Shown: in pieces, positions 1 to 44,158 of the stretch
Position numbering within the stretch: the first letter of the stretch is position 1
Layout: each line of letters starts with the position of its first letter
Assembly: GCA_017590115.1 (NCBI GenBank)
Contig: JAGGNK010013558.1
Span: 10,343,752 to 10,407,751 of the forward strand
Direction: 5' to 3'
DNA: 64,000 nucleotides
From: Montifringilla adamsi
Lineage: Eukaryota; Chordata; Aves; Passeriformes; Passeridae
The notes under the pieces: generated by a model
The model's database searches: none
Seen by the model: the letters and a program-made list of their open reading frames with translations, nothing else
Told to the model about the DNA's origin: nothing
Position numbers and translations under genes: made by a program

Positions 1-3000
1 GACTATCCTCTTGGGCATTGTTACTGGGTTTTTGGAGGTTTTCTGATGAATATAAAGATCTTGCATGTAGGACAAGAAAAATCTTTATTAATTAATGTAT
101 TAGGTGTTGAATGTTAATTATACCATGAATTAGAACAAATCTTCAATGCCAGATGAGAATGGTATTCTTAAATACAGGGTATCTGTCCCTCCAAAGTGTG
201 ACCTGAGGCAATATGTTCTTGCTTCATTGGCAGCTCTCTGTGAAATAAAGAAATAAAAAGTCTTAACTTCCTTTCCTTCCTGAATATAAGGATGTGTGTG
301 CATTAAAAAAATAAATCCTTTTGTGTGATAGGTCTGTAGTCTTTCCCTGGGTGCCTAGAGCCGGTGTGCTTTTGGGGATTATTTTGATGTACCTTGGCAA
401 TATGCTTAGATCAGCTCAGCTCTTCTGCCAGCCCAGTATCTTTTTGCTACCAAAGAGGATGTCCTACTTCCCTTCTTCCCACCTTGATCATTGCTATGTG
501 ATTCTTTCTTGTACTTTAGTTTTCTGTCCAGTTTACATCTGAATGTATTCATTCTGACATTAAAGCTACGTACTTTTTTTTCCCCTGAGAGTAATGTGCT
601 GGTTTAAGGAGCTCAATCCATTTCCCAGAGGGTGAGTGCACAGCTGCAGGCAGAGGAGAAGTAGCAGGAGAATGGGTGGGAGGGCAGAGTAGGAACTTCC
701 TCAGCTTGTCTTCTCTGACTGCACCCTCACTTTATAATTTGAAGAATTGCATCTGTGAAAGCCAATGTTTCTCCTGTGTTCCTTGGCTTTGCCAGGGCCT
801 CCACCTCCCTGCTGGTGTCTTTTGTTTCTCTAGGATGATTGTCTTCACTCTTCTCCCAGCAGGCCAGGGAGGAGCCTGTCCCAGGTATTAGTCCAGTACA
901 GCTTGGACAGGCCTTTGTGCCACATACCACTCAGCACTGGTGAGTTTTACTGGCATTTAGTATGCTGGAAGAAATTACCATAAATAGAAAACATTTTCCA
1001 TGTGAAATCTTGTTGTGGTCTGTCAATATTATTTAATTAGTTGTTTCCCCTATTCTGGGGAAAAAAAACACAACAAACCAAACAAAAAAGAGAGTATTTT
1101 ATTTCTAAAAATAATATATTTAGTTTCTGAGTAATTATTTAGACTTGTGGTATTTAACATAGAAGAGCCTCTGAAAGCATCAAAAGCTCAAACAACCCTC
1201 AAAAACAGGGTGGAAATTGTTAAAAGTGCCTAAATAAACATTGTATATTATTTCAGAAGTAATTAGCTGCTTTCACATTTCTTTAACAAACCAGTTAAGT
1301 TTCTTCTTTGCACTTTTCTAGTGTAGAAAACAGAAACTACTTGAATAGTTTCAGTGGGGAGCTTTATCTTCTGATAAGTGTTCAGGTACATGGATGTCTC
1401 TCGAATGCTGTCAGGGTTCTTGTGCCCCGAGGTGGGGCTGCAGTCAGCGCTGAGCGGCTGCAGGCTGAGCTGGCTGGGAGAGCAGAGCTGCTGGGCACTG
1501 GAAGTGTAACTGAATCCAGTAGCTTTTTGTTATGAGCTGTATTTAAAAATGCTTAGGGCTTTGTAATTTGGCAGTAGGTGAGCTATAGCAAATTGTTGTT
1601 TTTGCTTGCTTTTATGCTAGCTCATCCTACTTTCTCCAGTCTGTTCTAATCGTTCAAGAAGTCTGATCACTCTAGAGCTGACCAAAACGTTTGCTTCCCC
1701 TACTGTGCCTAACAAATATTGGCACATTGGTGTGCAGGTGTGTACAGGCAGGGAGAATCCAAACTTCCAGATCTGTTTCAGCTGGGTCTTTGGTTGTGTG
1801 TCTGCAGGTGGGCCTCTTTCCTAGTTTCAGTAGTTTTGATTATAACAATAAAGTTGTTTTCTCAGACACTGTGTCTAAACATAGGTTCTGTGAAATGTCA
1901 TCATCCCTAGCAGTGATCTGGTGCTGTCTCCTATTTCATGTGCCCACTGGTATGTTCTGTTTCTCTTCCTTCTCACTCATGCTATTCAGAGAAATATTAT
2001 TGATCTGCCATAATTAATGTGGGCATGGACTTCCTTTTTTTTTTTTTTTAATAGATGTTCAAAGAGTTGTCTGAGGCCAGCTATGTCAAAAATTCCTTAG
2101 TGATAACAAGTTTCCATTCCTCTAGTGAGTTAATAATAGCCTACTTAAGTCAGGAGGCACCAGAATCTTTGCTGTGATGACAGAGAAGTGTCTTTCTTTG
2201 TATGACATGAAAAATAAGTCAGATCTTTAAATTGAACAGGGTAAGAAAGTGGTAGAGCAGGACAAACAGCATCCACCCTTGCAGTTTGCTTTTGTAGTTG
2301 TAATGTGCTTCAGCACATACCGAATTAATCAGATGTTCATGCACTTCATGAACTAGAAAGGGAGGACTTCCCTTAAATCTGCAGCTCCAATTTGCTGGAG
2401 TACATCCTTTGCACGAGGTGAGGGGTTTGCAGCCTCTAAAGCTGTCTAGGAGCAGCGGCTGCCAGAGCTGAGGTTTCTCATCAGGGAACAAAGCTGAAGC
2501 AAATTAAGGGCAGGATTAATTATTTGGCTGGTCACAAGAGCCTTTTCCCACTGCTTTATTTCCCGAGGTGGCCACCACTGCCTCCTTTCTTGCACCTGTG
2601 ACTTGTATTCCCTGTGTGAATGGGGAAGGGACTGGAGGTTGCTTGAGGAGGGCAGCAACTGCATCCAGACTATGTGAGTTGCTTTACTGCTGAAACCATG
2701 CCCCAAGCCTCATTCTTTCCGAAAATAAATCCAGAGTTTATAGGATTGTCTGTTCATACACCCTCTGTGGCACGTGCAAGGTAAGCCCAGCACTTGTCAG
2801 AAATGTGAGGCATGAGCCAAAGAAGTGCTCTCATGTAGATCTGGTGAGCCGGGAAGCGCAGGGGTTTCAGCAGCCGGCACAGTGTGTCCCATCTGTCCCT
2901 GCAGAAAGGACCAGGCAGAGGCACCAGCCCTCATACCCACAGAGATGGTTTGGCCGACTTAAAAAGACTTGGCATCATTCTGTGTGTGTGGTGAGTAGGA

Positions 3001-4437
3001 ATGCTGACTCTACCTTCCTGCTGGTCCTATTTAAGAGAGTGTGTAGGCTTGCAATCTGCATCTGGTAGGGTCAGAATGATCACAGACTGCAGTAAAATCT
3101 CTGGTGCTGTGAGAGGTGAGGAGCATGCAGACTGTGCAATTGTATCACTGTGGATAAGGAAGGGAAAGGAGGTTGGATGTTTGAAAATGCAAGAGATTTC
3201 AGGTTGGTTTATATGGGTCATTCAATATAATTAAAAGTGGATTTTAAGTGAGGAGCCCTATCAGAATGGAGCAGGGGCTGTATGACAGGCTTGCAGACAT
3301 TCCTTTGTACTTCACCATGATTTTTTGTTTAGCTTTTATTTTGTTTTAATCTCATTTGAGCAAAATGAATATTAAGAGTGAAAATGGCTAAAAGATGTAG
3401 CTATATTTCTTGTAGTTACAACCACATGCTCTTTCACTATCCTTTTCTTTCATCCATGGTGTTGAGTGTGAGGGAGTAAAGAATTATTTTCATCTCCTTT
3501 GAAAACTCACTGGTTTGTTGCTTCTAGGTCATAACTTCAGTATATGCTTTGAAATATTTTGTGGAATGCATCAAAATGCGATTGGTCTGAAAATTCAGAG
3601 AAAGTAATTTATAGGTTTTTTAGCAGGGATAATATTTTTTTAGCTTGGTATTTCATTAATTGGGAAGACTGAATGTTTTATTTAGAAAACAATTTACTTC
3701 AGTTCACAGCAATGAAACTGGTTTGCCTTCTGCTGTATTTTCTTTTTCCTACCAAAATTCCAAATTCTGTCAATGAAAGTTGTTGGAAAATAAAAATTAA
3801 AATGCATTTCTCTCCTTGCTTCCCCTCGGCTTTTCTGAAGGCGTGTTCAGGAACAGTTTGCCATCTGCTGTGCTGACACAGTCTCAGGGAGTCTCTGGTT
3901 TTGGCAAATTTAATTACTGTATCTGGTATAGTTGAGCTCTTAACCCTGAAGGTGTTTATTGTTACATCAGCTGAGAAAAAGCCAGTTTGAAATTACACCA
4001 GTGGGTGATTGTCTTCTGAAATCAATTGATGCTTCAGTCCATAGTCACCTGAGCTATCCCATAATGTAGAATCAGTTGTGAAATATTTTCTAGGTGCATA
4101 TTAATATTTATTTTATGCCTTGTGTGGATGGTGTATGCACTTTCAAATTTAATACTTTCTGAAAAGCAGGAGTATTTCTATGGCTGGTCTAACTGCAGAA
4201 CAACACAGACCTTGACCTATTAAGTAAACAAATTTATTTCTTCTGAAGTATGCTGCATTTACTCTTGAGTTTTCCACTGAAAGACCTGTATTGCAGTTAG
4301 AAGATAACTTTCCCAACAATATGGGTAAAGTGTGTTGAATTTGAATGTAACAAAAATATACCAAAAATATTAGGTCTGTGGCTTCTATTCTGGTGCATCA
4401 GGGTTAAAAGGCACCACTTCATAGTGCTAAATTCTGT

Positions 4438-4935
4438 TCATGAATTTAGGGTATTCTTTATTAAATGAATCTGCAGAAAAAAAAAATTCCTAAACAACTG
4501 AATTATGTGCTTTGTAGTCATACAGTGAAATAATTCTCTCAAAACCAGCCTGTTCTCCAAATAGCAGATTGGAATAATTTTCATCAAGTTTGAGAGAGCT
4601 GTAAAAATCCTTTTTGACAAATCCTGATTACCCTTTGCATCCAAAATTGCACGTGGATTCAGGGAGTTCTGTGGTGGCTTCATTACATCAGAGAAGAACT
4701 TGATAAAACAATAGCTGCTCTGTTGCAGACCTGGATTGCTGTGAAATCTGTTCAGAGCAAATCTCCTGAACTGTTTAATAAAAAATAGGATTGTTGAAGG
4801 TTTGTTTTCAGCACTAAGGGAGCCATTGAGAGGAAGATTCTTATCTTTGCTCTCTGGCTCACTTGAGATCTGCTTCCCATGTGCAGAATTGACAGAGGGC
4901 TTTCTCTGACTTCCCTCTTTCCCTGCTTGCTTCAA
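4438..4935 (-). other. Unrecognised 165-codon open frame inside TRPM7 intron 1
   Basis: The minus strand carries an ATG-started open frame of 165 codons, the longest outside recognised exons in intron 1. The predicted protein is Lys/Ser/Phe/Asn-rich with no domain, repeat or signal I recognise. There is no visible promoter, splice partner or poly(A) signal tied to it. It could be chance, a decayed retrocopy or part of a lineage-specific transcript. I do not claim it is a gene. Confidence 0.2.
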
Positions 4936-7169
4936 CAGTTTTTATTTAATGTAAACCCAGTAATTTTTTTTTGCTGTCAAACAATCTATTTTCAGGATTG
5001 TAGCAGTATTTTCACTAGAAAAGTTTTTCAATCCAGAAAACAGGAGCTGTTTGCTTTCTTAGGAGTCCAGTGAAGCCTGGTGGGCTGTTCTGTTCAGAAC
5101 AGGATCTTCAGCATAGCTGAGACCCCTTTCCAGCCTGATGGGTCTGTCTGAGCTGATCACATTCTGTGACAAGAGATGCCTCAATGCATTTGGGGAAAAA
5201 AAGGAAAGAACCAACTTCTTCTTGTAAATGAAGCTGGTTTTAGACTAATAAGTAATCCTGATGCAGCAGGTAAAATATCCTTGCAAAAATTTTCATTTGT
5301 AGTGGATTAAACAACAATTAAAGCACAGTCCTTGTCATTTAGAGTGACATTCTTCACAGGGATACACTAAAGCACTGCATAAGTATCTTCTGGCATTGGG
5401 ATAATGTCTGAGCCTCTGTCTTTTGAGTATTGCACATATCCATACTTTCTGTGGAAGTTAGTACAAAAAATTGAGGTTGACTGGTACTGTAGATACTGAT
5501 TCAGGAACAAGTTTTGTAGGTGCTCTGTGTGTGTGTTGTGTATTTTCTGGACAGACAGCACTGTTATTCTGTATCAAAGTGTCTTTTAAATATAGTTCAT
5601 AATACTGGCTGGCTAAATGCTTTGTTTTCTCCCCCCTCTTTTAAAAAAGAAAACAAAAACCCCCAAACTAAAATTATAGAAGTATGTAACTTTAAATTGA
5701 AGGGAGAGCGAGTAAATTAAATGCCTGGGTTTTGACGGAGCCAAGAATTTAAAACAAGTGGAAGCAAATCTATGGAATTAAAGTACCTAACTTTTTTTCC
5801 CCTTCCATCTGCTTATTTGCTTAGTTAGCTGAAGTTTTGAAGAGTTTACTCAAGTGATAAATATTTCCTTGAGGAACTGAGATGTGCACTGCTGCTATTT
5901 TTAATACAAAACTTTAAGTATTTTCTTTGGTAGATTGATGTAACTGTTGTTCAGCTAGCTCTCCACCCCATACACAATGGTTTAGTTACTCAGCTCATCC
6001 TGGGGTGCACATTTTCAGTATAATCCAGTTAATTTGTCCTAAAAACAAGTCCAGGTGCTTTACATGGAGTGTGGTTCTAAGTGCTTATTAGAAATCTTTT
6101 CAGTGAGCTATTGATGTAGAGGAGGCTCAATAACATTATTAAAACATACTTGAAACTTTTCATTTGGTATATTTTATTTATGGCTCCTCTTCCCATAAGA
6201 AGCTTTCTGAATTCTAAACTACTTTATATGCATTAACCTAATTGGATATTGTATTTATCATGGTTGTTTGGCTTTGTTTGGCTTTATTCAATGTATATGG
6301 CATAAAAGCAATAAGATAGAGGTTCGTCTGGAATTTCTGCCTTTCAGCTATAGCTGCAGGAGCTCAGTGCCTGGCTAGGGCTGGTTGTCTGGCAGGGATC
6401 ACAGGTCAGTCCCATGGTGTAGCACGTGTTTGGATAATGGAGTGGGTTTCTCAGATAAGAGATCCTCTGGTAAGTCACGAAGACTGTGTGTGGTATGTAT
6501 AGTTACATAAGAAACAGTAACTTCAAGTTGGAACAGTGTCAGTGGACAATTCCTTGAATAGACAAGATAAAGGACATTGTTAGTACAGTATGTCTCTTAG
6601 AAATGTTTTGAAATTTATCTTGTTGGCTATAAGTGACCTAGACAGAGAGGACTGCTCTGCGCAGTGCTAGCGCGGCTATTCCTGCTGCACATAGTTTCCA
6701 CTGTGTCGTCTTGTTTTCAGGCTTGCTGAAACTTTCCTGTATGTTCTTCTGTTCAGGTGGAAAATAAACGTTTTGGAAAACTTGAGGCAGTGGAGAAAGA
6801 ATATAGAGTCTATATTATATTAGTTTTTAAATAAAAGATAAATAAAATTGGTGGATCTTTTCCTTGAGTAAGTATTGAATGTATTGAACAGCCATATGGT
6901 GTAAGCAGAGATTTGAAAGATGAAATATGAGACTGTGTAGAAAGTGATATGACTTCTAAATTTGAAGCACAGTTTGTGCTATCAGTAACTGAAATCCCCA
7001 TTACCAGCCCTCTAAAAAGGTCACAGTTTAGCAAATTATTTATTAATTCAGATCACTTTCCTGATTCAGTGGGGAGCTTCATTGAAAAATTATCAGGAGG
7101 ACTGCTGGGTTGGTATGCACTGTTGCAGGCTCCAGGGCAGTATAGTTGGGAAAAGTTAAATTTAAGTTT

Positions 7170-7188
7170 TGTAACAAATATTGTTACA
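7170..7188. repeat. Short inverted repeat (8-bp arms, 3-nt loop)
   Basis: TGTAACAA and TTGTTACA are separated by ATA, and a third partial copy (ATTGTAAC) follows immediately. This is small and probably chance in AT-rich DNA. Confidence 0.5.
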
Positions 7189-7669
7189 ATATTGTAACTT
7201 ATTATCTTACAATAGTATACAGTATCACAAAAGAGTAGGAAAAAATGTACTGGGATCCCTTTGTGCCTGAAGAAGTTCAGGGTTGCCAACTACAAATATT
7301 ATTTATACCTGCCATATTTATGTTGTTTGAAAATAATGAAGGTAATTTTGAGGTCTTGCCAAGCAGGCAGGCTTACTTTCTATAGAGAAAAAAAAATCAA
7401 ACTGAACCTGTTGAATCAACTTTGAGAATTTCACAGTAGCTTGATAAGGCTTTGCCATATTGCCGTGCATCAATTGCTAGAACTTAATTGTCTTCATTTT
7501 TTAATATGTTGAATGAGAGGCTCTTAAAAACATGTGAGCTGAAGTGGGGAAGAGTGGTAGGGGGTTGTTTTTTATTTCTGAGACATGATCTCATACTGTA
7601 CTTCAGGGGTGGTTTCTCTTTTTTTAAAATTTTATTTTTTCACCTGCTAATATATGAAATGTGTATATA

Positions 7670-7693
7670 TACCACAAATTATAATTTGTGGTA
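7670..7693. repeat. Perfect 24-bp palindrome
   Basis: The sequence TACCACAAATTA followed by its exact reverse complement forms a perfect palindrome with no spacer. It sits in TRPM7 intron 1 inside AT-rich DNA. No function is assigned. Confidence 0.8.
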
Positions 7694-10600
7694 AAAATTT
7701 CATTCTATAAGGAGACAGTGTGAATTTCAGTAAAGATAACATATAAATCTTGAGCAGGTACTTTTAAATAATCTTTGTTGTTGGAGCTTTGGAGTGCTAA
7801 TGCTATTGCTGAGTCAAACATAGTTAATATTAAAATGGCAATGGTAAAACTTCCACCTGTTACAAGAAGCTGTGGGATTATCTTGGCATTTAGATACTTC
7901 CAGAAGTTGGAAATAATTGGGCACATTCTCTTGAGTTTGTAGTTCAGCAAGTACTTGTGTAAGTTTTGTTTCAAAAGCAATTGGAATTATTTCAGTATTG
8001 GTGAGACTGTTGGGAGACGACATATTTATTTGAAATAGTGTGAAGTATTTATTTTACTCATGATCCCAGAGTGACTATATCTCTTCTAGATGACTTAATC
8101 ACATCTATGTGCTTTCTGCTTCTTGACATTCTTTAGAAGTACTGGAAGACACCGTGAACTCTGCTCAGAAATCAGTACAAGCAGAATGAGCTACCTTGTG
8201 AAACCTACAGCTTAAAGTCTGTGCAAAAGCCTTGTTGGCCTCTTTGGGATGAGGAGTTAGTTACTGTAGTACCTCTTCCAAAAAGGTCAAACTTAAGAAT
8301 TTTTATGTGTATAGACAAGATCCTGCCAGCTGAGAAGTCCTTAATGTGAAATTTTCATAGGTTCACCTGAGAAAAGTGAAGGTAGTTTTGGAATAATATA
8401 ATTTGTATTACAATTTGTATTGTAAGTTAAATTTTATTTAGCTTGAGAGATTCAGAATGAATCAGGAAAGAATATGGGAAGCTAAGTTCTTTCCTTCCAC
8501 AATTTTGAAAAGAAAGTAAGTAAATAGTTGAAAAGTAGATCTCTATATGTTGATGTTACTTGTGCCTTTTGCTAAAAGGCTTCTGACCTGTGTTACCCAT
8601 AACCATGGTGTAAAGTACATCTTCTAAAAATACACTGGGAAAACAGAGCACTTGGAGCAGCAGGAGCTGCCTCTTACTGGAAACAGGGTTTGGGGGGTGG
8701 AGTTGTGTATCCTGTTCAGAGGAGGAAAAAGCTTTAATGAGAGTAGGCAATTTTTCTTAAACAGTCTGACAACTTGCATATTGATTTTTGACTTCAGACT
8801 GTATCTTCTATTTTAACTTAATCTTTAGCTGATGAGGAGTACTTCTCAGAGGCAACTGCTACAACTAATTTATACTCAACAGTGTCCTCATAGCATCTTC
8901 CTTTCTGTGGTCATCACAGGAACATTATGTAATAATTGTTCTTATTTACATGGAAGGCAATACTTCCTGCATTTTTAATGTGATTTTTACCCATTTATGG
9001 GAATTGTCTTTCACTCAGTTCTCTTCTCGGTTAGTATTTTCTTTTATTTTATTTTTTCTGTTTTTCTTTTCCTCTCTCAAAAGAAAACAAGATTCTGGAA
9101 TTAGCAAATTCTGTGTAAAATCTTCTGCAAGAACAATTAATTAGCATACAGGCATGCTTCTAGAGGGAGTCTAATTTTACCAAGAAGTTTCAAGTATGTT
9201 TTAATAACATTACAGAGCTTCTTCTACATAAATAACTGACTTGGGATGACCGATAAAATGTAGTGATGTGTGCTGAAAATATTTGCATTATTGAAAAGCT
9301 AAAAGAAATCCTTGATAACGGGGTAAAACTAGGTTCTTTAAGAGAAAAATTGATAAATGGTTAGTTGTTTTGTTTTGGGGGCTTTGTTTTTTCTTCTTTT
9401 TTTTCTGTTTTTGGGAAGTGTTTATTATGAAAAGTAGTGTTGCACATTGTGAGCCAGTGTTCCTTGTCCCCAGCTTTGATCACCACTCAATAATAAAACA
9501 ATATTGCGTGGAGCAATTGACGCAATTGCTTGTGGTTTATATTCTTTGGATTTTAACATCTTGTGTGTTATGCCTGTGATCTCTTGCTTCAAGGTGTGGT
9601 TTTAGCCAGCTGGCTGAGACATCTAAGTATTAAATTACTCTTCTGTATCTTTTTATATTCTGCAGGATCTGCAGAGTTAAGCTTAAACTACTGCAGTGTT
9701 AAAATCGTGCTCAGTTTTAAGAAATTAAATACACAGATTTCCTTGTTGACAGTGGGGACTCAGGCAAGAGAAAGTAGCTTCCAGAACTGGGATCTGTCTC
9801 ACAAAGGCTAAAGCTTAATAGTGCTTTAAAAAAAAAAAAAAAACCTTAACAAGGAGCTAGAAATCTGGACTACTTACTATATGTAAAAATACATGTTTAG
9901 TATGATACATATATAAACGTGCATATACACATGTATCAAGTTTATTTTTGTAACAGTGCTAATCATCTGATAAAGGTAGAGAAGAAAGAGCTGTTTTCTG
10001 CCCAGCTCTTGTAAGGCAAAGGTGTCCTAGGAAATACTCAGCTCCTTTATGGTGGATGGTACACTTTCCTTGCTAAAGAACTGAGGAGATGCTGCTAAAA
10101 GGTTAGAGATGAATTCTGAGGACAGCAGAGGAAGAGATCTTTCTTTCACAAGCCTCTTAGGGGTCAGTCACTTGGTTCTGCTTCAAAGGAGAATTGAAAA
10201 GAAAACAAACCAAAAAAACCCCAACAAACAAAAAAAGAGGGAAAAGGACCATAAATGGAATGGTGTAATGGATTCCTCCATAACACTGTGTTTGCGTATA
10301 ATATTTAATATCCTGCTTTTCCCTTGCTCAGCCTTCCTGCTCCTTCATTACAGCATTCATTCCTATCTGTAGGGAAAGGAGCTAGGACAGTAGCAAATGA
10401 TGACCTTGGCTATTTAATTTATTCCAGGTGTGTAAAGGGTTAGTTTAAATGTGAAATGTACTGTGTGAGTGCTTATTCTGTTGTCCTGCTTTTCCTTCCA
10501 TGATTCTTCACTGTGGATTGTGTATTTTTCTCCTTCTTTCTGTCTCAAGAAGTGCCTTTACTCTGCAACTTTCCCTCCTTGGAAGAGTCAAGGCCTTCTT

Positions 10601-11963
10601 AATGTGAAGATAGAATCTGAAGCAGCAGTTTGTTGCTGTCTTGATAGATTCATCATCAACGTTCACTAAAGCAAAATATTGGAAGGTGATAGTGATGAAT
10701 AATGTAGGAAAGATCTGCTGAGTCTGGGAAGTGTTTTGAAAGAGGGTGAGCAGTTCAGGAGAAGTTTTCTGGGGGTCTTTATTAAAATTAGCTGGTACAT
10801 TCTTACTTGTAATAATGTCTCTGTATTATCTTAAACTGATATTGAAGTTGCAGTGACTGAAAAATGCATCCATCTTTGCTTAAACTTCTCTTATAATCTA
10901 AAAAAACCCAAAAATCTTAATTTCTTCATCACTTCCACAGACCTCTGATGAGATACCTGTGAATAATATCCATCAGTCTTTTTTTCCCCCTTCTTGTAAA
11001 ATAAAACAGTGTGAAATTTATCAAATTTTTCTAAAGGTAAAATTAAATGTAGCACATTGCTGCTAGCAGTTAAGTAATTTTAATGTAATCTCAGTAAGGA
11101 TTTAAAGTAATGTTGCATAAGATGCAAATTAGCCTTCCAAGATTTTTTTCATGTTTTTAATTTCTAAAAGTCCTGTCTGAATTTCTTTCCCAATGTATTG
11201 CTGAAACGTGACATAGACATTACACATTATGATGTTGTTTAGCAGCTAACTTAAGATTATTATGTGAGATAATGTTAATGTGGTTGTTTAAAGCAACTGA
11301 AAGAAATTATGTCCAGTGATTAGAATAGTAAGCATTTGAAGTAGTGAACATTCTTAATTTCGTTTTTCAGAGTATGTTTTAAGTTTAACCTTAGAATGCA
11401 GTTCAGAGATCCCAATTAATTTTATTTGCTGGAATGAAAAGTTTCTTGATGAAGAATAAAGGTTATGGCCTATTTATTGCTAGTTGAAAAGATTGCCAGT
11501 GTTGTTAGGAAACTCCCTTACCCACAATTTCAAGGTGAAAATTTGACTTAATTAAAGAGAGAAATAGATAAAATTAGTATTATCTCAGTTTGGTAAAGGT
11601 AATTTTTTTAATTTTTACCTGATTTATTTTTTTCTTATCAAGATAGGGTAACAGTGTATCTTAAAATTGTTTATGGGGTGTTTTCTTGGGTACATATTTA
11701 TTCATGTATTAAAACATTTGCTATTTGAATGTTAGCTTTGAAAAATATTACTTCTAATTTTAAGTGATTTGTGTATAAATTACATAATGATTCTGGTTGT
11801 CTCAACTTTTGGAGAGATGTGTGAGATACTTTTATAAGGTCATATGTGGTTTGTGAGTTTTTGAGAGAGCAAACCCCTCATATTCTAGCTCTTAAAAAGC
11901 TTTTCTCATTGCAAAGGTATGTGATTTGTATTTTTAAATACTGTTAAATTTTTTGTTTTTCAG

Positions 11964-42774
<30,811 letters not shown>

Positions 42775-43842
42775 TGTGACCAACTCAGTGGATTCGTTCA
42801 AACTTCGTGGAACCTCACAAAGTTGTCACTTACCTTTCCCTCACTATAATGAAAAGAAAGACTTGTCAAAACAAGGATTGCTGTCTTACAAGTGGAATTT
42901 TGGCTGGTCCATAATCTGAGGATTTTACGACTTGTGATAACCATCTACAGAGCAGCGTGGCAGCTGATAGTTCTAAAGGTGGAATAATGACAAGTATTTA
43001 AGATGTGTTTTTAAAGGGGCTTTTTAAGCAGAAAGTTTTATTTTTTATTTTATTTTGGTTTAGTGGAGGATTTTCTTCCTGTAGTCCTGTGGTGGGAAAT
43101 ATGCCTCCCACCAAAAGGATTTTGGTAGTTGATGTTTTAAGGTAAAGCATTTGTCTTTTTGGCATTTGTCTTACTGTTGATGAGCAAAACCAGGAGAAAG
43201 CACCTACCTCTGTAATGCCAGAGTATTCTTAGAGTGTTTTCAGAAGTGTTCCACTAATATTTCTCACCAGGTGTCTTTTAATCTAGCCTTTTGAAGAGGA
43301 CAGAGCCAAATGAGGTGTATATAGGATGCCAATAGACTGAAGTTGAGGGTAGGAAATTGATGTGTTCCAAAAGAGAGAGAGTCTCCTGAATCAGGATTCT
43401 TTCAGCTTCATGACTGTAAAACTGGGCTTGGTTGCTTTTGTTTTGTGAAATAGAGCCTGAATTGTGCATAATGAAATTTCTTGTTTTACACATTTCAATT
43501 TTATCAAGTCACTGTCAAATAGTAACAAAGCCATGATAGACTGGTATAATCATATTTAATAGAAGAATTAGTTTGTGCTGGTCCAAATAAGTTGCCTTGT
43601 AAGAACACAAGTTGGAAGTGCTTTCCCTTGTATGTACGTAGTGACTGCTTCAGAAGTTCTGCCTTCCAAAGATCTCCTAAAACCAGTATATCGAAACCGA
43701 ATGTACACATAACTTGTAAATGTATTTAAAATTGTGTAGAAAACATCTTTAATGTTATGTTATTTGTGGTACTTACTTAAGAGAGACTAGGGTTGGATTA
43801 GCATTGTGTAAAGTACGGGAGATTGCAATGCACCTTCATGCC

Positions 43843-43848
43843 AATAAA
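43843..43848 (+). terminator. Proximal poly(A) signal of TRPM7
   Basis: Canonical AATAAA about 1.07 kb after the TRPM7 stop codon. Use of this site would give a shorter 3' UTR than the distal cluster at 44131-44158. Confidence 0.55.
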
Positions 43849-44130
43849 ATGTAATTTAACTGTCCCAAATATTGTTGAGCATTCAGCAAGAAAAGAACCT
43901 GTTGTCCAACTGAAGTTTCATGCTGCGATTTTTTTTTTGTTACATAGGTACTAATTTGTAATTTTTAATTAAAAGGGCAGTATATAGCTCTATAAATTTT
44001 TTATTCAGTAGTGTATCTTATAGATACAGACCTAAGGCACGAACACAATAGTTGTTTAAATGGTGTTTTATGTTTGATGGGGAAAGGTAAAATGTTATAA
44101 GGATATAATACTGTATACATTTTGTATATC

Positions 44131-44158
44131 ATTAAATCTTTAAAGAATCTAAAATAAA
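44131..44158 (+). terminator. Distal poly(A) signal cluster of TRPM7
   Basis: ATTAAA (44131-44136) and AATAAA (44153-44158) lie close together, followed within 30 nt by TTCTTGTTT-type sequence. This is the likeliest main 3' end of TRPM7 mRNA. Confidence 0.6.

Larger units (their letters stand above)
1..11963 (+). other. TRPM7 intron 1 (3' part)
   Basis: This stretch precedes exon 2, which begins at codon 2 of TRPM7, so it must be intron 1 with the promoter exon outside the window. It is AT-rich with scattered GC-richer patches (about 630-890, 1390-1500, 2380-2700) but no CpG-island-like promoter. I saw no coding exon, RNA gene or clear transposon here. Features visible are a 24-bp palindrome (7670-7693), A-rich tracts (9828-9843, 10195-10240) and an unrecognised 165-codon open frame on the minus strand (4438-4935). 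Confidence 0.75.

Noticed and set aside
1390..1510. GC-rich patch considered as TRPM7 promoter or exon 1
   Set aside because: Few CpG, no ATG followed by a donor in the expected phase, and too small for a housekeeping promoter.
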